A stretch of DNA of 64,000 bases from Adlercreutzia sp. ZJ304 (GTDB taxonomy: Bacteria; Actinomycetota; Coriobacteriia; Coriobacteriales; Eggerthellaceae), in the NCBI RefSeq assembly GCF_011039075.1, contig NZ_JAAKEG010000006.1, forward strand, positions 62,001 to 126,000. The letters run 5' to 3'. Of this stretch, positions 43,499-50,698 are shown in pieces. Made by a program: the position numbers and the translations under genes. Positions within the stretch are counted from its first letter, which is position 1, and every line of letters starts with the position of its first letter. The notes beneath the pieces were generated by a model. That model was not told the DNA's origin, searched no databases, and saw only the letters and a program-made list of their open reading frames with translations.

Positions 43499-44359
43499 TT
43501 AGGGGTGCGTGTTTATGCCCGCAAATCTGAGAAGCTCGCTTGCAGCATCCATGGCCTGCTCGAAAGACACGCCAACAGCGTAGGACGCGTCTTGGACATA
43601 GGAGTCCCATACGCCACTCATCGCATCAGACGAGCGAACCTCCTCCACAACGCTTTCCCAATCCTCCATCGCATCCAATGACCCGCGCCTCTCGCAAGTG
43701 GATTGCAGCGCTTCGCTCAGCTCTTCGGGATTCAGCTGGTCGGCTACCGTATGACGCAGGATATAGAGGTCGTAGTAATCCCTTCCGCGCGTGTTCGCAG
43801 TTCCCCGGCTGATCACCGTCTCCAGCTTTTCCGCAACGACCGTAGCCAAATGGTATGAGAGAATCTCCAACGAACCTTGATCGAACATGAGCGCATAGGG
43901 ATAGCTGATTGCCCTCGGTCGCAAGGCGTCTCCGGTCGTAATGTCGATCTTGATGGGAGCGTTAATCTTGCCGTACCGCACATTGATGTGGGCTCGCCAG
44001 TTGGCGTACTCGTCATCCTCGCGAATGGGCTCTATCCTCACGAATTCGTAAGCCATCCCATCGCCAACTTCGATATCGCAGATCTTCTCGATTGCGGCTC
44101 TCACAGTTTCTTCATCCATGTTCATGCCTATGACCGTCGTGTCCATGTCCATGGTCGTACGCTGGACAACCCCCGTAATGGCGGATATGAGTAATCCGCC
44201 CTTGAGTACGAACTTGTCAGCATATGGGCTTTTCTCTAGCCTCATAAGCAAGTGCTCGAACAGATACATCTGGAGAACCTCTTGGGGCTTGAGCGCATGG
44301 TCTTTTGCGAACTGGCGTATCTTGCCTTTCAGGCTCGCATCGCTTTTGATCTTGTTCAT
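43499..44359 (-). CDS. abiEii: AbiEii-type nucleotidyltransferase toxin
   Basis: 286 aa. The nucleotidyltransferase core is visible: KFVLKGGLLISAITGVVQRTTMDMDT in two parts (about 47-72), with the D-x-D metal residues in TMDMDT, followed by INAPIKIDITTGDAL. GGAGG lies ahead of the ATG, which overlaps the antitoxin stop by 4 bases. AbiEii transfers nucleotides onto tRNA and blocks growth on phage attack; the coupled antitoxin prevents this normally. Confidence 0.9.
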   Translation of the reverse strand: MNKIKSDASLKGKIRQFAKDHALKPQEVLQMYLFEHLLMRLEKSPYADKFVLKGGLLISAITGVVQRTTMDMDTTVIGMNMDEETVRAAIEKICDIEVGDGMAYEFVRIEPIREDDEYANWRAHINVRYGKINAPIKIDITTGDALRPRAISYPYALMFDQGSLEILSYHLATVVAEKLETVISRGTANTRGRDYYDLYILRHTVADQLNPEELSEALQSTCERRGSLDAMEDWESVVEEVRSSDAMSGVWDSYVQDASYAVGVSFEQAMDAASELLRFAGINTHP

Positions 44360-44955
44360 GTGAGCACCTCCAGGTAGGTTTGCAGCTCGTCACGCACCCC
44401 TAACGCCTCGCTCATCTTGGCGAGTTTGGGCAGGTCGCGGTCGCTCTTCCTGAAATACCCCACCAAGGCGTCTCTGACGAGTTGTGGGTTCACAGTGCCC
44501 TTCGCCCTCTCTTGGATGATGTCGGCTATGGAGCGCTCCGCATCGTAGGCGGGCACGACGATGCCCATGGGGTCCTTCACCGTGGTCCTGCCCAGTCCGT
44601 AGAGCTTGTCGCCCTCGCGGTAGATCCTCATGTCCGGATGGGTGCGCCTCAGCTCCTGCGGATTATATCCCCGCGGGACACTTACGCTCAGGTTCCCGGG
44701 CACGCGGTCGGAGAGCCCCAGCAAGTACAGCGCCGTGCCATGCGAGAGGATGCACTTCGGCCAGCGCATCGTGACGGCCGCGAACTCGTCGTCCAGCACG
44801 TCGAGGGAGCAGTAGACGCCACGGGTGAGACGGTCGATCCTGCCGCTGCTGAAGGCGTGCTCAATCACGCCGGGCGAGAACCCGGCCTCCTTGAGCTGCG
44901 CCGCGGTCGCCACGCCCCCCAGCTCCTCGATATGCTCCGCTACCGACCTTGTCAC
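44356..44955 (-). CDS. abiEi: AbiEi-type antitoxin
   Basis: 199 aa from a GTG preceded by AGGAG; the frame continues upstream and could start earlier. It has an N-terminal winged helix (ELGGVATAAQLKEAGFSPGVIEHAF, then GRIDRLTRGVY) and a C-terminal domain with SHGTALYLLGLSDRVPGNLSVSVP, both typical of AbiEi. It represses the operon through inverted repeats and neutralises the toxin encoded just after it. Confidence 0.87.
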   Translation of the reverse strand: MTRSVAEHIEELGGVATAAQLKEAGFSPGVIEHAFSSGRIDRLTRGVYCSLDVLDDEFAAVTMRWPKCILSHGTALYLLGLSDRVPGNLSVSVPRGYNPQELRRTHPDMRIYREGDKLYGLGRTTVKDPMGIVVPAYDAERSIADIIQERAKGTVNPQLVRDALVGYFRKSDRDLPKLAKMSEALGVRDELQTYLEVLT

Positions 44956-44972
44956 TTGAACTCCTAGATTTT

Positions 44973-45002
44973 TAGACACATATTTTATTGTATTTGTGTC
45001 TA
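44973..45002 (-). promoter_or_regulatory. Inverted repeat before abiEi
   Basis: TAGACACA (44973-44980) and TGTGTCTA (44995-45002), with 14 AT-rich bases between them, sit in the promoter region of the pair. AbiEi proteins bind inverted repeats of this kind to autoregulate. Confidence 0.5.
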
Positions 45003-45262
45003 TAAGTCTAATTCCATTCAATTACCGCGACCCCCTATGGCAGACCACCTTCCCTTCAAGCGAAAAAACTTGCCGAGAACCTGAATGCACGCAAGGACCG
45101 CGAAAACTTTTTATGTAGGTGGCTCATTTCTTACACCGCCATAAAAACTCGGGCCCTCACGGGTTTCGCGTTTCTCCCTTGCGTGCACGACGGAGCCCCG
45201 GCGCCCCTCCGCTCGGAAGGCGAAGGCATAGGGCCTCGCCGAAGATCAGGAGGTCGCAAACC

Positions 45263-45432
45263 ATGGGAAATCGAGCCGTCATAACGACCAAGGACCGCAA
45301 GCTCGGCGTGTATGTGCATTGGAACGCACGGGCAAGGCGTACGTCGGGCGCTACGGCTCAGATGGCGACTACTCGCAGAACCCGAACAACCACCCGCAAG
45401 GCGAGACGTGCCGCATCAAGCCCCGCAGATAG
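45263..45432 (+). pseudogene. Element-borne small protein remnant, frameshifted
   Basis: Starts after GGAGG with MGNRAVITTKDRKLGVYVHWN, the start of a protein common on mobile elements of this group. It then loses frame; in the next frame the usual end appears (GKAYVGRYGSDGDYSQ, then NPNNHPQGETCRIKPRR). The middle of the gene is missing. Confidence 0.6.
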
Positions 45433-45508
45433 GCTCGCCCCCAGCGCCGTCGGCCTACGCCGCTGGCGGCGCTTCCCCCAAACCATCATCGTCACGAAAG
45501 GAGCTTCG

Positions 45509-46000
45509 ATGCCCCACTCAAAGAAGACCTTCACTCCGCAAGATGCCGATCTGCGCCGGATCACGGAGGCCTTTTCGCGCCTGAAGACGGCGGGAAGGGA
45601 CGATCGCGACATCTGGTCCGCCTTCGTCACGATGGCTGCAGCACCCATGGCCATGGCGGCTGGCTGCGCACCCGGCTCGCTCGTCGAGGACGCCGAAAGG
45701 CGGTTCAAGAGATACGATGGGCTCACAGACGAGTTCGACGAGATGCTCTCCGCTCTCACCGACGCGCTTGAGGCGGATTCCGACCGCGATGTCATGGGCC
45801 ACGTATACAACGCCCTCGGCCTTCCGATGCGCTCCCGCTCACAGTTCTTCACGCCCTATGGCATCTCCAGGATGATCGCGCGGATGATGCTTTCCGACAG
45901 CGCGAAAGCCAAGGAGAAGGGCTACGTCACGATATGCGACCACCCGCGAGGGCTACGAGCGTATTTGCAGGCGCGTGGACGAGCTGAGCGAGGGCCGTGA
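45509..46000 (+). pseudogene. N-6 DNA methylase, N-terminal part fused to repeat unit
   Basis: AAAGGAG lies ahead of the ATG. About 143 residues belong to an element-type N6-methylase, ending in SRSQFFTPYGISRMIARMML and GYVTICD, just where motif I (DPACGAG) should come. At 45939 the sequence switches abruptly to the 286-bp repeat and the frame stops at 46000. So the catalytic part was removed by a recombination event. Confidence 0.68.
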
Positions 46001-46224
46001 CGCCTATCCGCTCATCGGCACGGAGCGGGAGCCTGAGTTCTTCGAGGAGCAGGACGGCTCAGTGGTGTTCGGCTGGGACTGGGTCAAGTGGTACGACGGG
46101 CAGCTTGCGGACGTGACGGACGTCTCCGATGCGCTTTCCGAGATCGCGGATGACGGCATCGCTTGCGCGCGGCGTGCCCGACCTCCGGATAGCCGGCGTG
46201 ACAGATCGGGCTGCCAGCGAGATC
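45939..46224 (+). repeat. 286-bp direct repeat, left copy
   Basis: Nearly identical to 55766-56051 and the same length. It encodes an internal piece of a protein (REGYERICRRVDELSEGRDA, then EREPEFFEEQDGSVVFGWDW), with no start of its own in this copy. The two copies flank the transhydroxylase island. Differences are few: for example, the bases near 46192-46208. Confidence 0.85.
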
Positions 46225-46235
46225 TGTCACGCCGG
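46193..46235. terminator. 15-bp hairpin at the left edge of the catabolic island
   Basis: Perfect arms CCGGCGTGACAGATC and GATCTGTCACGCCGG, loop 13. The left arm lies in the repeat and the right arm mostly outside it; the right-hand copy of the repeat does not have this pairing. It follows the SDR gene and probably ends its transcript. Confidence 0.6.
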
Positions 46236-46243
46236 ATTCCCCT

Positions 46244-47023
46244 TTAAGCCATTTCTCCACCATCGATCAAAATGCTGGAGCCTGTCACCCACTGAGAAGC
46301 ATCTGATGCTAAATACAAAACTCCATTGGCGATATCTTCAGGCTGACCCAATCGCCGTAAGGGGATCCTTTGTGCAGCAGGGGCCACGAATTTCTCGAAT
46401 TGCTCGTCCATTCCTTCTGGATGAGTCATCTCTGTCTCGATAAGGCCCGGTATAACAGCATTGACGCGAATCTTTTCCGGTGCGAGCTTCTTAGCGAAGA
46501 ACTTGGTCCATGCCTTGATCGCACCCTTCGCTGCTGTATATGCAGCGCTACCAGCAGCATGAAGACTGGCAAGGGAGTTGACAAGTATGATTGAGCCATT
46601 ATCCGATTTGGCACATTCTTTGTGTCCGTACTTGAGCATGTAGAAAACGCCATCTAGGTTTATATCCAATACATTTCTGTAGTTCTCCATGTCGAACTCG
46701 TCATCGATGGTTCGTCCATTTAAGCCATTAATGCCATGGGCAAGGACGATGACATCAAGTCTTCCAAAACGACTGACGCACTCTGTGATCGCTCGCTTGC
46801 ATTGTTCTGGATCCGAGACATCAATGGCGCAATATCCGGCTTCAACGCCGTAGGCTTTGATTTCCTCTACAGCCTCAGCTAATCGATCTTCGCGTCTCGC
46901 TATCAAGAAGACGTTAGCCCCTGCTTCTGCTAGCACTCGAGCAGAAGCTTTGCCGATGCCCTCACTGCTTGCTCCGGTAATAAGCGCAACGCGCCCTTCC
47001 ATACTGAATTGATCTAAGTTCAT
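46244..47023 (-). CDS. Short-chain dehydrogenase/reductase (SDR)
   Basis: 259 aa, classical SDR. Cofactor motif GASSEGIGKASA (about 17-28), AHGINGLNG in place of NAGxxG, active-site Ser in VNSLASLHAAGSAAYTAAKGA with Tyr and Lys four apart, and a C-terminal GSSILIDGG. The basic ARREDRLAE after strand 2 favours NADP(H). It is the last gene of a minus-strand run within the transhydroxylase island. A role as phloroglucinol-type or cyclic ketone reductase is a reasonable inference but unproved. The homologous SDR at 54280 is at the other end of the island. Confidence 0.9.
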   Translation of the reverse strand: MNLDQFSMEGRVALITGASSEGIGKASARVLAEAGANVFLIARREDRLAEAVEEIKAYGVEAGYCAIDVSDPEQCKRAITECVSRFGRLDVIVLAHGINGLNGRTIDDEFDMENYRNVLDINLDGVFYMLKYGHKECAKSDNGSIILVNSLASLHAAGSAAYTAAKGAIKAWTKFFAKKLAPEKIRVNAVIPGLIETEMTHPEGMDEQFEKFVAPAAQRIPLRRLGQPEDIANGVLYLASDASQWVTGSSILIDGGEMA

Positions 47024-47061
47024 TCTTCTCCTTCAGCAACTTATCTAACACACGTTTCTTA

Positions 47062-47673
47062 CTAACCCATTTCCCTTATGAAATCGGTTTCACCATCCCA
47101 ATCTTTACCGGCATTGATCACCATGTCGTGAATGAATTTCGCTCCATCATCAATAAGTTGAACCATCATTCCTAATTCCTCGGTCATGTCTACGACCATG
47201 AATCCGATCTTGTTCTCATCCAAGCCTAGCGTTGAAGGATCGATCCCCATCGCTTCGCATTTCTCCAATGCTCCTGAGATGTCGGTATACCCAATAACGA
47301 CAATCGGGATACCAAGTTCCTCACATGCCTCTTTGGCTTCTTCGAGACTTTCGACGAAAACATGAAGATGATTGATCCCAGGTTTATCCATATCGTTGTA
47401 ATCGGTATACATGGAGTCGCCTGGGGTTAATTGCTGTACAACTTCCACAGAATGACTTCCCCATGCGCCGTAATACGCCCGAAGCTCAAAAGGGTTTTCA
47501 AGCTCTTTCCCTCGATAGATCACCTTGCTGAATTTGTTTACTGTTGTGAAATAAGGGCCTGAGCCGAATAACCTGTTGTGCTCTCTAGCAAATCGTTCAC
47601 CATCTGGGGCATAAAAGCCGATCTGATGAACAAAGTCTCTGCCCTTGAAGTAATTTTGATACCTGCTGCTCAT
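47062..47673 (-). CDS. VOC-fold (glyoxalase/dioxygenase superfamily) protein
   Basis: 203 aa. Two beta-alpha-beta units of the vicinal-oxygen-chelate fold are visible: FVHQIGFYAPDGERFARE near the start, and GINHLHVFVESLEEAKEACEELGIP in the middle (metal-ligand His positions). Late on, DMTEELGMMVQLID carries the last Glu. VOC proteins isomerise, hydrate or lyse metal-chelated oxygenated compounds, without oxygen in many cases. In this island it may act on a ring-reduced or ring-opened polyphenol product. A second VOC gene lies at 48752-49204. Confidence 0.85.
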   Translation of the reverse strand: MSSRYQNYFKGRDFVHQIGFYAPDGERFAREHNRLFGSGPYFTTVNKFSKVIYRGKELENPFELRAYYGAWGSHSVEVVQQLTPGDSMYTDYNDMDKPGINHLHVFVESLEEAKEACEELGIPIVVIGYTDISGALEKCEAMGIDPSTLGLDENKIGFMVVDMTEELGMMVQLIDDGAKFIHDMVINAGKDWDGETDFIREMG

Positions 47674-47708
47674 CGTTCTCCTCCTTTTGGATCGAATTCC
47701 AGACCGTA

Positions 47709-48215
47709 TTAATTCACGTTATTTATCATTCGCTCTAGATTCTCGTACCCACCTTGTAATGGTTTTTGCGTAACGATGTCTTTTGCGCCGATCTTTATCA
47801 GATAGCCCAAATCGTTCTCCACTGACTGAATCCTTGAATCCAACGGGCCATTTATCAAGGTCATCCATGTATGGGACTCGTCCTTCAAAAGCGGAAGTAA
47901 CAATTCGAGGATTTCTTCAGATCCTGAGACATCGAGAACATAGGCGATCAGAAGACCTAGCAGCCTTCTTTGCTCAATGGTGCATGGGTCGTCAAACAAG
48001 GCTGAAACATCAAAGAGCGAAGCGCCTAGGTAATATCTGATCTGATTTAGAATTCCATAGTAATCTTCAGCAATTTCTAGGGGAACTTGCACTTCATTGG
48101 CGGCATTTCCAAGCAAAACCAAATCATCTTTTGGAATTCCATCTGAAGAGAGCTTGAGGATAAGGTCTCTGGTAATAAGGAAATTGCTAAAGGGGGGTAT
48201 GATTCCGTGTGCCAT
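47709..48215 (-). CDS. Hypothetical protein, all-helical
   Basis: 168 aa, no cysteine or catalytic motif; several amphipathic helices (RRLLGLLIAYVLDVSGSEEILELLLP). No family recognised. It lies 35 bp upstream of a VOC gene on the same strand and so is part of the island's operon. The promoter should be in the 230 bp gap to the right. Confidence 0.6.
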   Translation of the reverse strand: MAHGIIPPFSNFLITRDLILKLSSDGIPKDDLVLLGNAANEVQVPLEIAEDYYGILNQIRYYLGASLFDVSALFDDPCTIEQRRLLGLLIAYVLDVSGSEEILELLLPLLKDESHTWMTLINGPLDSRIQSVENDLGYLIKIGAKDIVTQKPLQGGYENLERMINNVN

Positions 48216-48443
48216 TATGTCTCCTTGAGTATCCTTATCTTCAACTTTAATTGCTTCGGATTATTTCGCCATTCACAAAAAAAACTGACTGCATTAGACC
48301 TATGAACAAATCTTAAGAATCATTCATTTTAGGGTTGCAATTCCTAAAAATGTAACCTTGATCTCGTCATCCATTAAAGCTGTGAATTGAGACTAGGCGC
48401 AATATTCGCAATTATGGAATCACCCGATAGAAAGAGGTGACCC
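48216..48443. promoter_or_regulatory. Divergent promoter region within the island
   Basis: Between a minus-strand operon and a plus-strand small gene. It has an imperfect palindrome ATTTTAGG..CCTAAAAAT near 48327-48352 and AT-rich stretches suited to promoters. GAAAGAGGTG before the small gene is its ribosome site. Confidence 0.4.
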
Positions 48444-48659
48444 ATGGCTTTGTCGGTAAAAACAAAGTTGAAGGAGATCATGAAGCGCGAGGATGCAATG
48501 GACGTTCTCGAAGAGTACGTACCAGGTGTTAAGGAAAATCCGAAGCTTAAACTCGGTGCTTCAATGCCAATAGACATGCTTGCGAAAATGGCACCTGACA
48601 TGCTTCCGCCAGACAAGATCCCTGAACTGGATGCTGCACTTCAAAAGCTTCCAGATTAA
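48444..48659 (+). CDS. Small helical protein (71 aa)
   Basis: AGAGGTGACCC lies just before the ATG. The sequence (DAMDVLEEYVPGVKENPKLKL, then DMLAKMAPDMLPPDKIPELD) looks like the short helical domain found at the end of some glycoside hydrolases and as a free-standing protein in this family. It probably mediates binding rather than catalysis. It is the only plus-strand gene within the minus-strand part of the island and has its own terminator. Confidence 0.6.
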   Translation: MALSVKTKLKEIMKREDAMDVLEEYVPGVKENPKLKLGASMPIDMLAKMAPDMLPPDKIPELDAALQKLPD

Positions 48660-48690
48660 ATCTTCTTAAAGCTGGAGACTCTGTACCTAG

Positions 48691-48723
48691 AAAAATGACC
48701 CTGGCAATATCAGGGTCATTTTT
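48691..48723. terminator. Bidirectional terminator
   Basis: Perfect 13-bp stem (AAAAATGACCCTG / CAGGGTCATTTTT), loop 7, with A-run and T-run on either side, between convergent genes. A textbook two-way rho-independent terminator. Confidence 0.85.
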
Positions 48724-48751
48724 AGTTTGTGAATAGCTGAGAACTATGTCT

Positions 48752-49204
48752 TTATTCTTCGACGGGCATAGGGAAATATTCCAGAACCGTCCCAATATCA
48801 TCACGGAAATCGTAATACTCCCACTCAAATGGAATGCCCTTTTGATAACCCGCCAACAAGAGCTTATGACCTGAATTCCTTAGGTCGTCCTCATCATCAG
48901 TAGAGACGCTAATATGATGCAGAGAAATCCACGTATCGAGCTTGTCTAACCAATGTGCATAGTCTGAATGATCATCGAGTGGCTGAATCAATTCTATCTC
49001 GATGTCCAATTCAGAATCTGTTGCGCAAAGGAAAGCATAGTCCTGTTTCTCTCCATCACAAATCATCCCAGTAAATTCTTCGTTTGATACTTTGGTTACA
49101 GGACTCCAATCCGTAAGTCCCACCTTGGTGAAGTTCTCTATTGCCTTCTCTATGTCCCTTGTAACGAAACCAAGTTGCTTTATTTCTGTAATATGATTTG
49201 CCAT
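48752..49204 (-). CDS. VOC-fold protein
   Basis: 150 aa, AAGGACATAAT ahead of the ATG. Starts with ITEIKQLGFVTRDIEKAIENF, the first beta-alpha-beta unit of the glyoxalase fold, then WISLHHISVSTDDEDDLRN with a metal-type His, and ends with YYDFRDDIGTVLEYFPMP, with the typical Glu. Single-domain length. Cotranscribed after the TetR gene. Its partner in function may be the larger VOC protein at 47062. Confidence 0.85.
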   Translation of the reverse strand: MANHITEIKQLGFVTRDIEKAIENFTKVGLTDWSPVTKVSNEEFTGMICDGEKQDYAFLCATDSELDIEIELIQPLDDHSDYAHWLDKLDTWISLHHISVSTDDEDDLRNSGHKLLLAGYQKGIPFEWEYYDFRDDIGTVLEYFPMPVEE

Positions 49205-49238
49205 ATTATGTCCTTCTAACGAATCAAAATCTCACGGA

Positions 49239-49820
49239 TCAAAGGTCTGCGAGTTTCATCCAATAGTTAATGCTCATATCGTTGAAAAGCTTCGAAAGAT
49301 TGCTTGCGCTCACTTGCTGGCCGTCTTTTAGCCATCTTTGAATCAAGACTGCGTTGCCTGCAGCAAAATAGTAGCTAACATATTCTTTGCGCCAATCCGA
49401 ATCATCCATGCCGAGATTGGAGAGTATCTCGGTATTCAATATTCTGATGTTCTTGATCAGAGCTTCCACTAAGGGGCTATCTATGTCTCCAGCTTTGCAG
49501 CAGAGACGAGAATAGAATTCGAAATCTTCGCTGATCTCTTTGTAGATCATCTCGTTTACAGCAGTCGGAAAAGTGGTTCTAAGCTCCGGATTCTCCATCA
49601 TAGACATTACGACATCAGATAACTGAATCAATGGTCGAATCAATTTCTCATGCACCAATTGATCGACAATGTCGTATTTACTCTTGTAGTGAACGTAAAA
49701 GGTCTTTCTAGACACGTTCGCATTGTCGCAGATTTGGTACACAGCGACTTTGTCATAAGAAATCCCTTTATTCACAATGAGATCTCTGAAGCTCTCTGCA
49801 ATGACCTCTTTTGCGTTCAT
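49239..49820 (-). CDS. TetR/AcrR-type regulator
   Basis: 193 aa. An N-terminal helix-turn-helix (ISYDKVAVYQICDNANVSRKTFYVHYKSKYDIV, about 19-51) matches TetR-type proteins; the rest is a helical ligand domain. It lies directly after the two transhydroxylase genes and before a VOC gene. A long palindrome sits just upstream of its start. It likely controls the island in response to a phenolic ligand. Confidence 0.87.
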   Translation of the reverse strand: MNAKEVIAESFRDLIVNKGISYDKVAVYQICDNANVSRKTFYVHYKSKYDIVDQLVHEKLIRPLIQLSDVVMSMMENPELRTTFPTAVNEMIYKEISEDFEFYSRLCCKAGDIDSPLVEALIKNIRILNTEILSNLGMDDSDWRKEYVSYYFAAGNAVLIQRWLKDGQQVSASNLSKLFNDMSINYWMKLADL

Positions 49821-49839
49821 GACCTTTTCCGAAACGACA

Positions 49840-49871
49840 ATAGGTAGGATAAGTCTTCTTATCCTACCTAT
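49840..49871. promoter_or_regulatory. 32-bp palindrome before the TetR gene
   Basis: Perfect 14-bp arms ATAGGTAGGATAAG and CTTATCCTACCTAT with a 4-base centre. It lies 20 bp ahead of the TetR start and 26 bp after the end of the transhydroxylase small-subunit gene. Its length and symmetry suit a TetR operator; a terminator for the upstream operon is the alternative, but there is no T-run. Confidence 0.55.
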
Positions 49872-49896
49872 CTAATTTTACACTCTTGATACTCGG

Positions 49897-50697
49897 TTAT
49901 TTGAGCGCAATGTTGCCCATTCCGATGGATTTCTCCTTAGTAGAAACATTTCCTTTGTAGGACTTTCCTCCACCATGGATGGTGAGCTCTAGCTCCTCTT
50001 CGGGAAGATTTCTGAGCCAGAAATCTCCAAAAGCATCAGTCTTTACCGTCCAGCTCCCACTTGGACTTTTAGCGGTAACCGTAGCACCTGTTACTACTTC
50101 TTCGATTTCAGGATCATAAACTTTACCAGCAACGAATCTCTTTGGAAGACCGCGATAATAAACGCGGGTCTTGAGGCCAAACTCAGGCTTTAGCCTCTCT
50201 GTATCCGCAAGGTCCAGCTCAGATTCTTCGCCGAATTGAATTGCATCAAGGTGGCAGTTATCAACACACCTAGGAACACTGATCGGATGGCCACGATCGA
50301 TAAGATGCGCACAGCCGGTGCACTTCTGCGGAATCTCAAGCTCTTCGTTCCAGAAGATTGCCTTGTAAGGGCAAGCATCAACAATCTGCTTTTGACCCTT
50401 TGCCTTCTCAGGATCGATGATCACTAGACCATCTTCTCTTTGATATACTGCATCGTCTTTCGCCGCCTTGATGCAAGGAGCATTCTCGCAATGCTGGCAC
50501 ATGACAGGAACATAAGAAACCTTTACATGAGGGCGTGCGCCATGTTCGGTTTCGTATAGGTGCAGCCAAAATTGCCCAGTGTCAGGCTGTGACTCAGCGT
50601 AGGGCATCCAACAATTGCCGCAATGCTCATCTTTGCAGCCAATCTGGCAATCGTAGCATCCTACGCACTTGTTCAAATCAACAAGAAAGGCTTTCAT
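49897..50697 (-). CDS. Transhydroxylase-type small subunit (iron-sulphur, with beta-barrel tail)
   Basis: 266 aa. Cysteine groups CVGCYDCQIGCKDEHC (11-26), CQHCENAPC, CPYKAI and CTGCAHLID, and a later CVDNC give room for three [4Fe-4S] clusters. The C-terminal 75 residues (KVYDPEIEEVVTGATVTAKS and so on) form an immunoglobulin-like or carboxypeptidase-regulatory beta domain. This unusual combination matches the beta subunit of pyrogallol-phloroglucinol transhydroxylase of Pelobacter (about 274 aa). A single base separates it from the large-subunit gene. Confidence 0.9.
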   Translation of the reverse strand: MKAFLVDLNKCVGCYDCQIGCKDEHCGNCWMPYAESQPDTGQFWLHLYETEHGARPHVKVSYVPVMCQHCENAPCIKAAKDDAVYQREDGLVIIDPEKAKGQKQIVDACPYKAIFWNEELEIPQKCTGCAHLIDRGHPISVPRCVDNCHLDAIQFGEESELDLADTERLKPEFGLKTRVYYRGLPKRFVAGKVYDPEIEEVVTGATVTAKSPSGSWTVKTDAFGDFWLRNLPEEELELTIHGGGKSYKGNVSTKEKSIGMGNIALK

Positions 50698-50698
50698 A

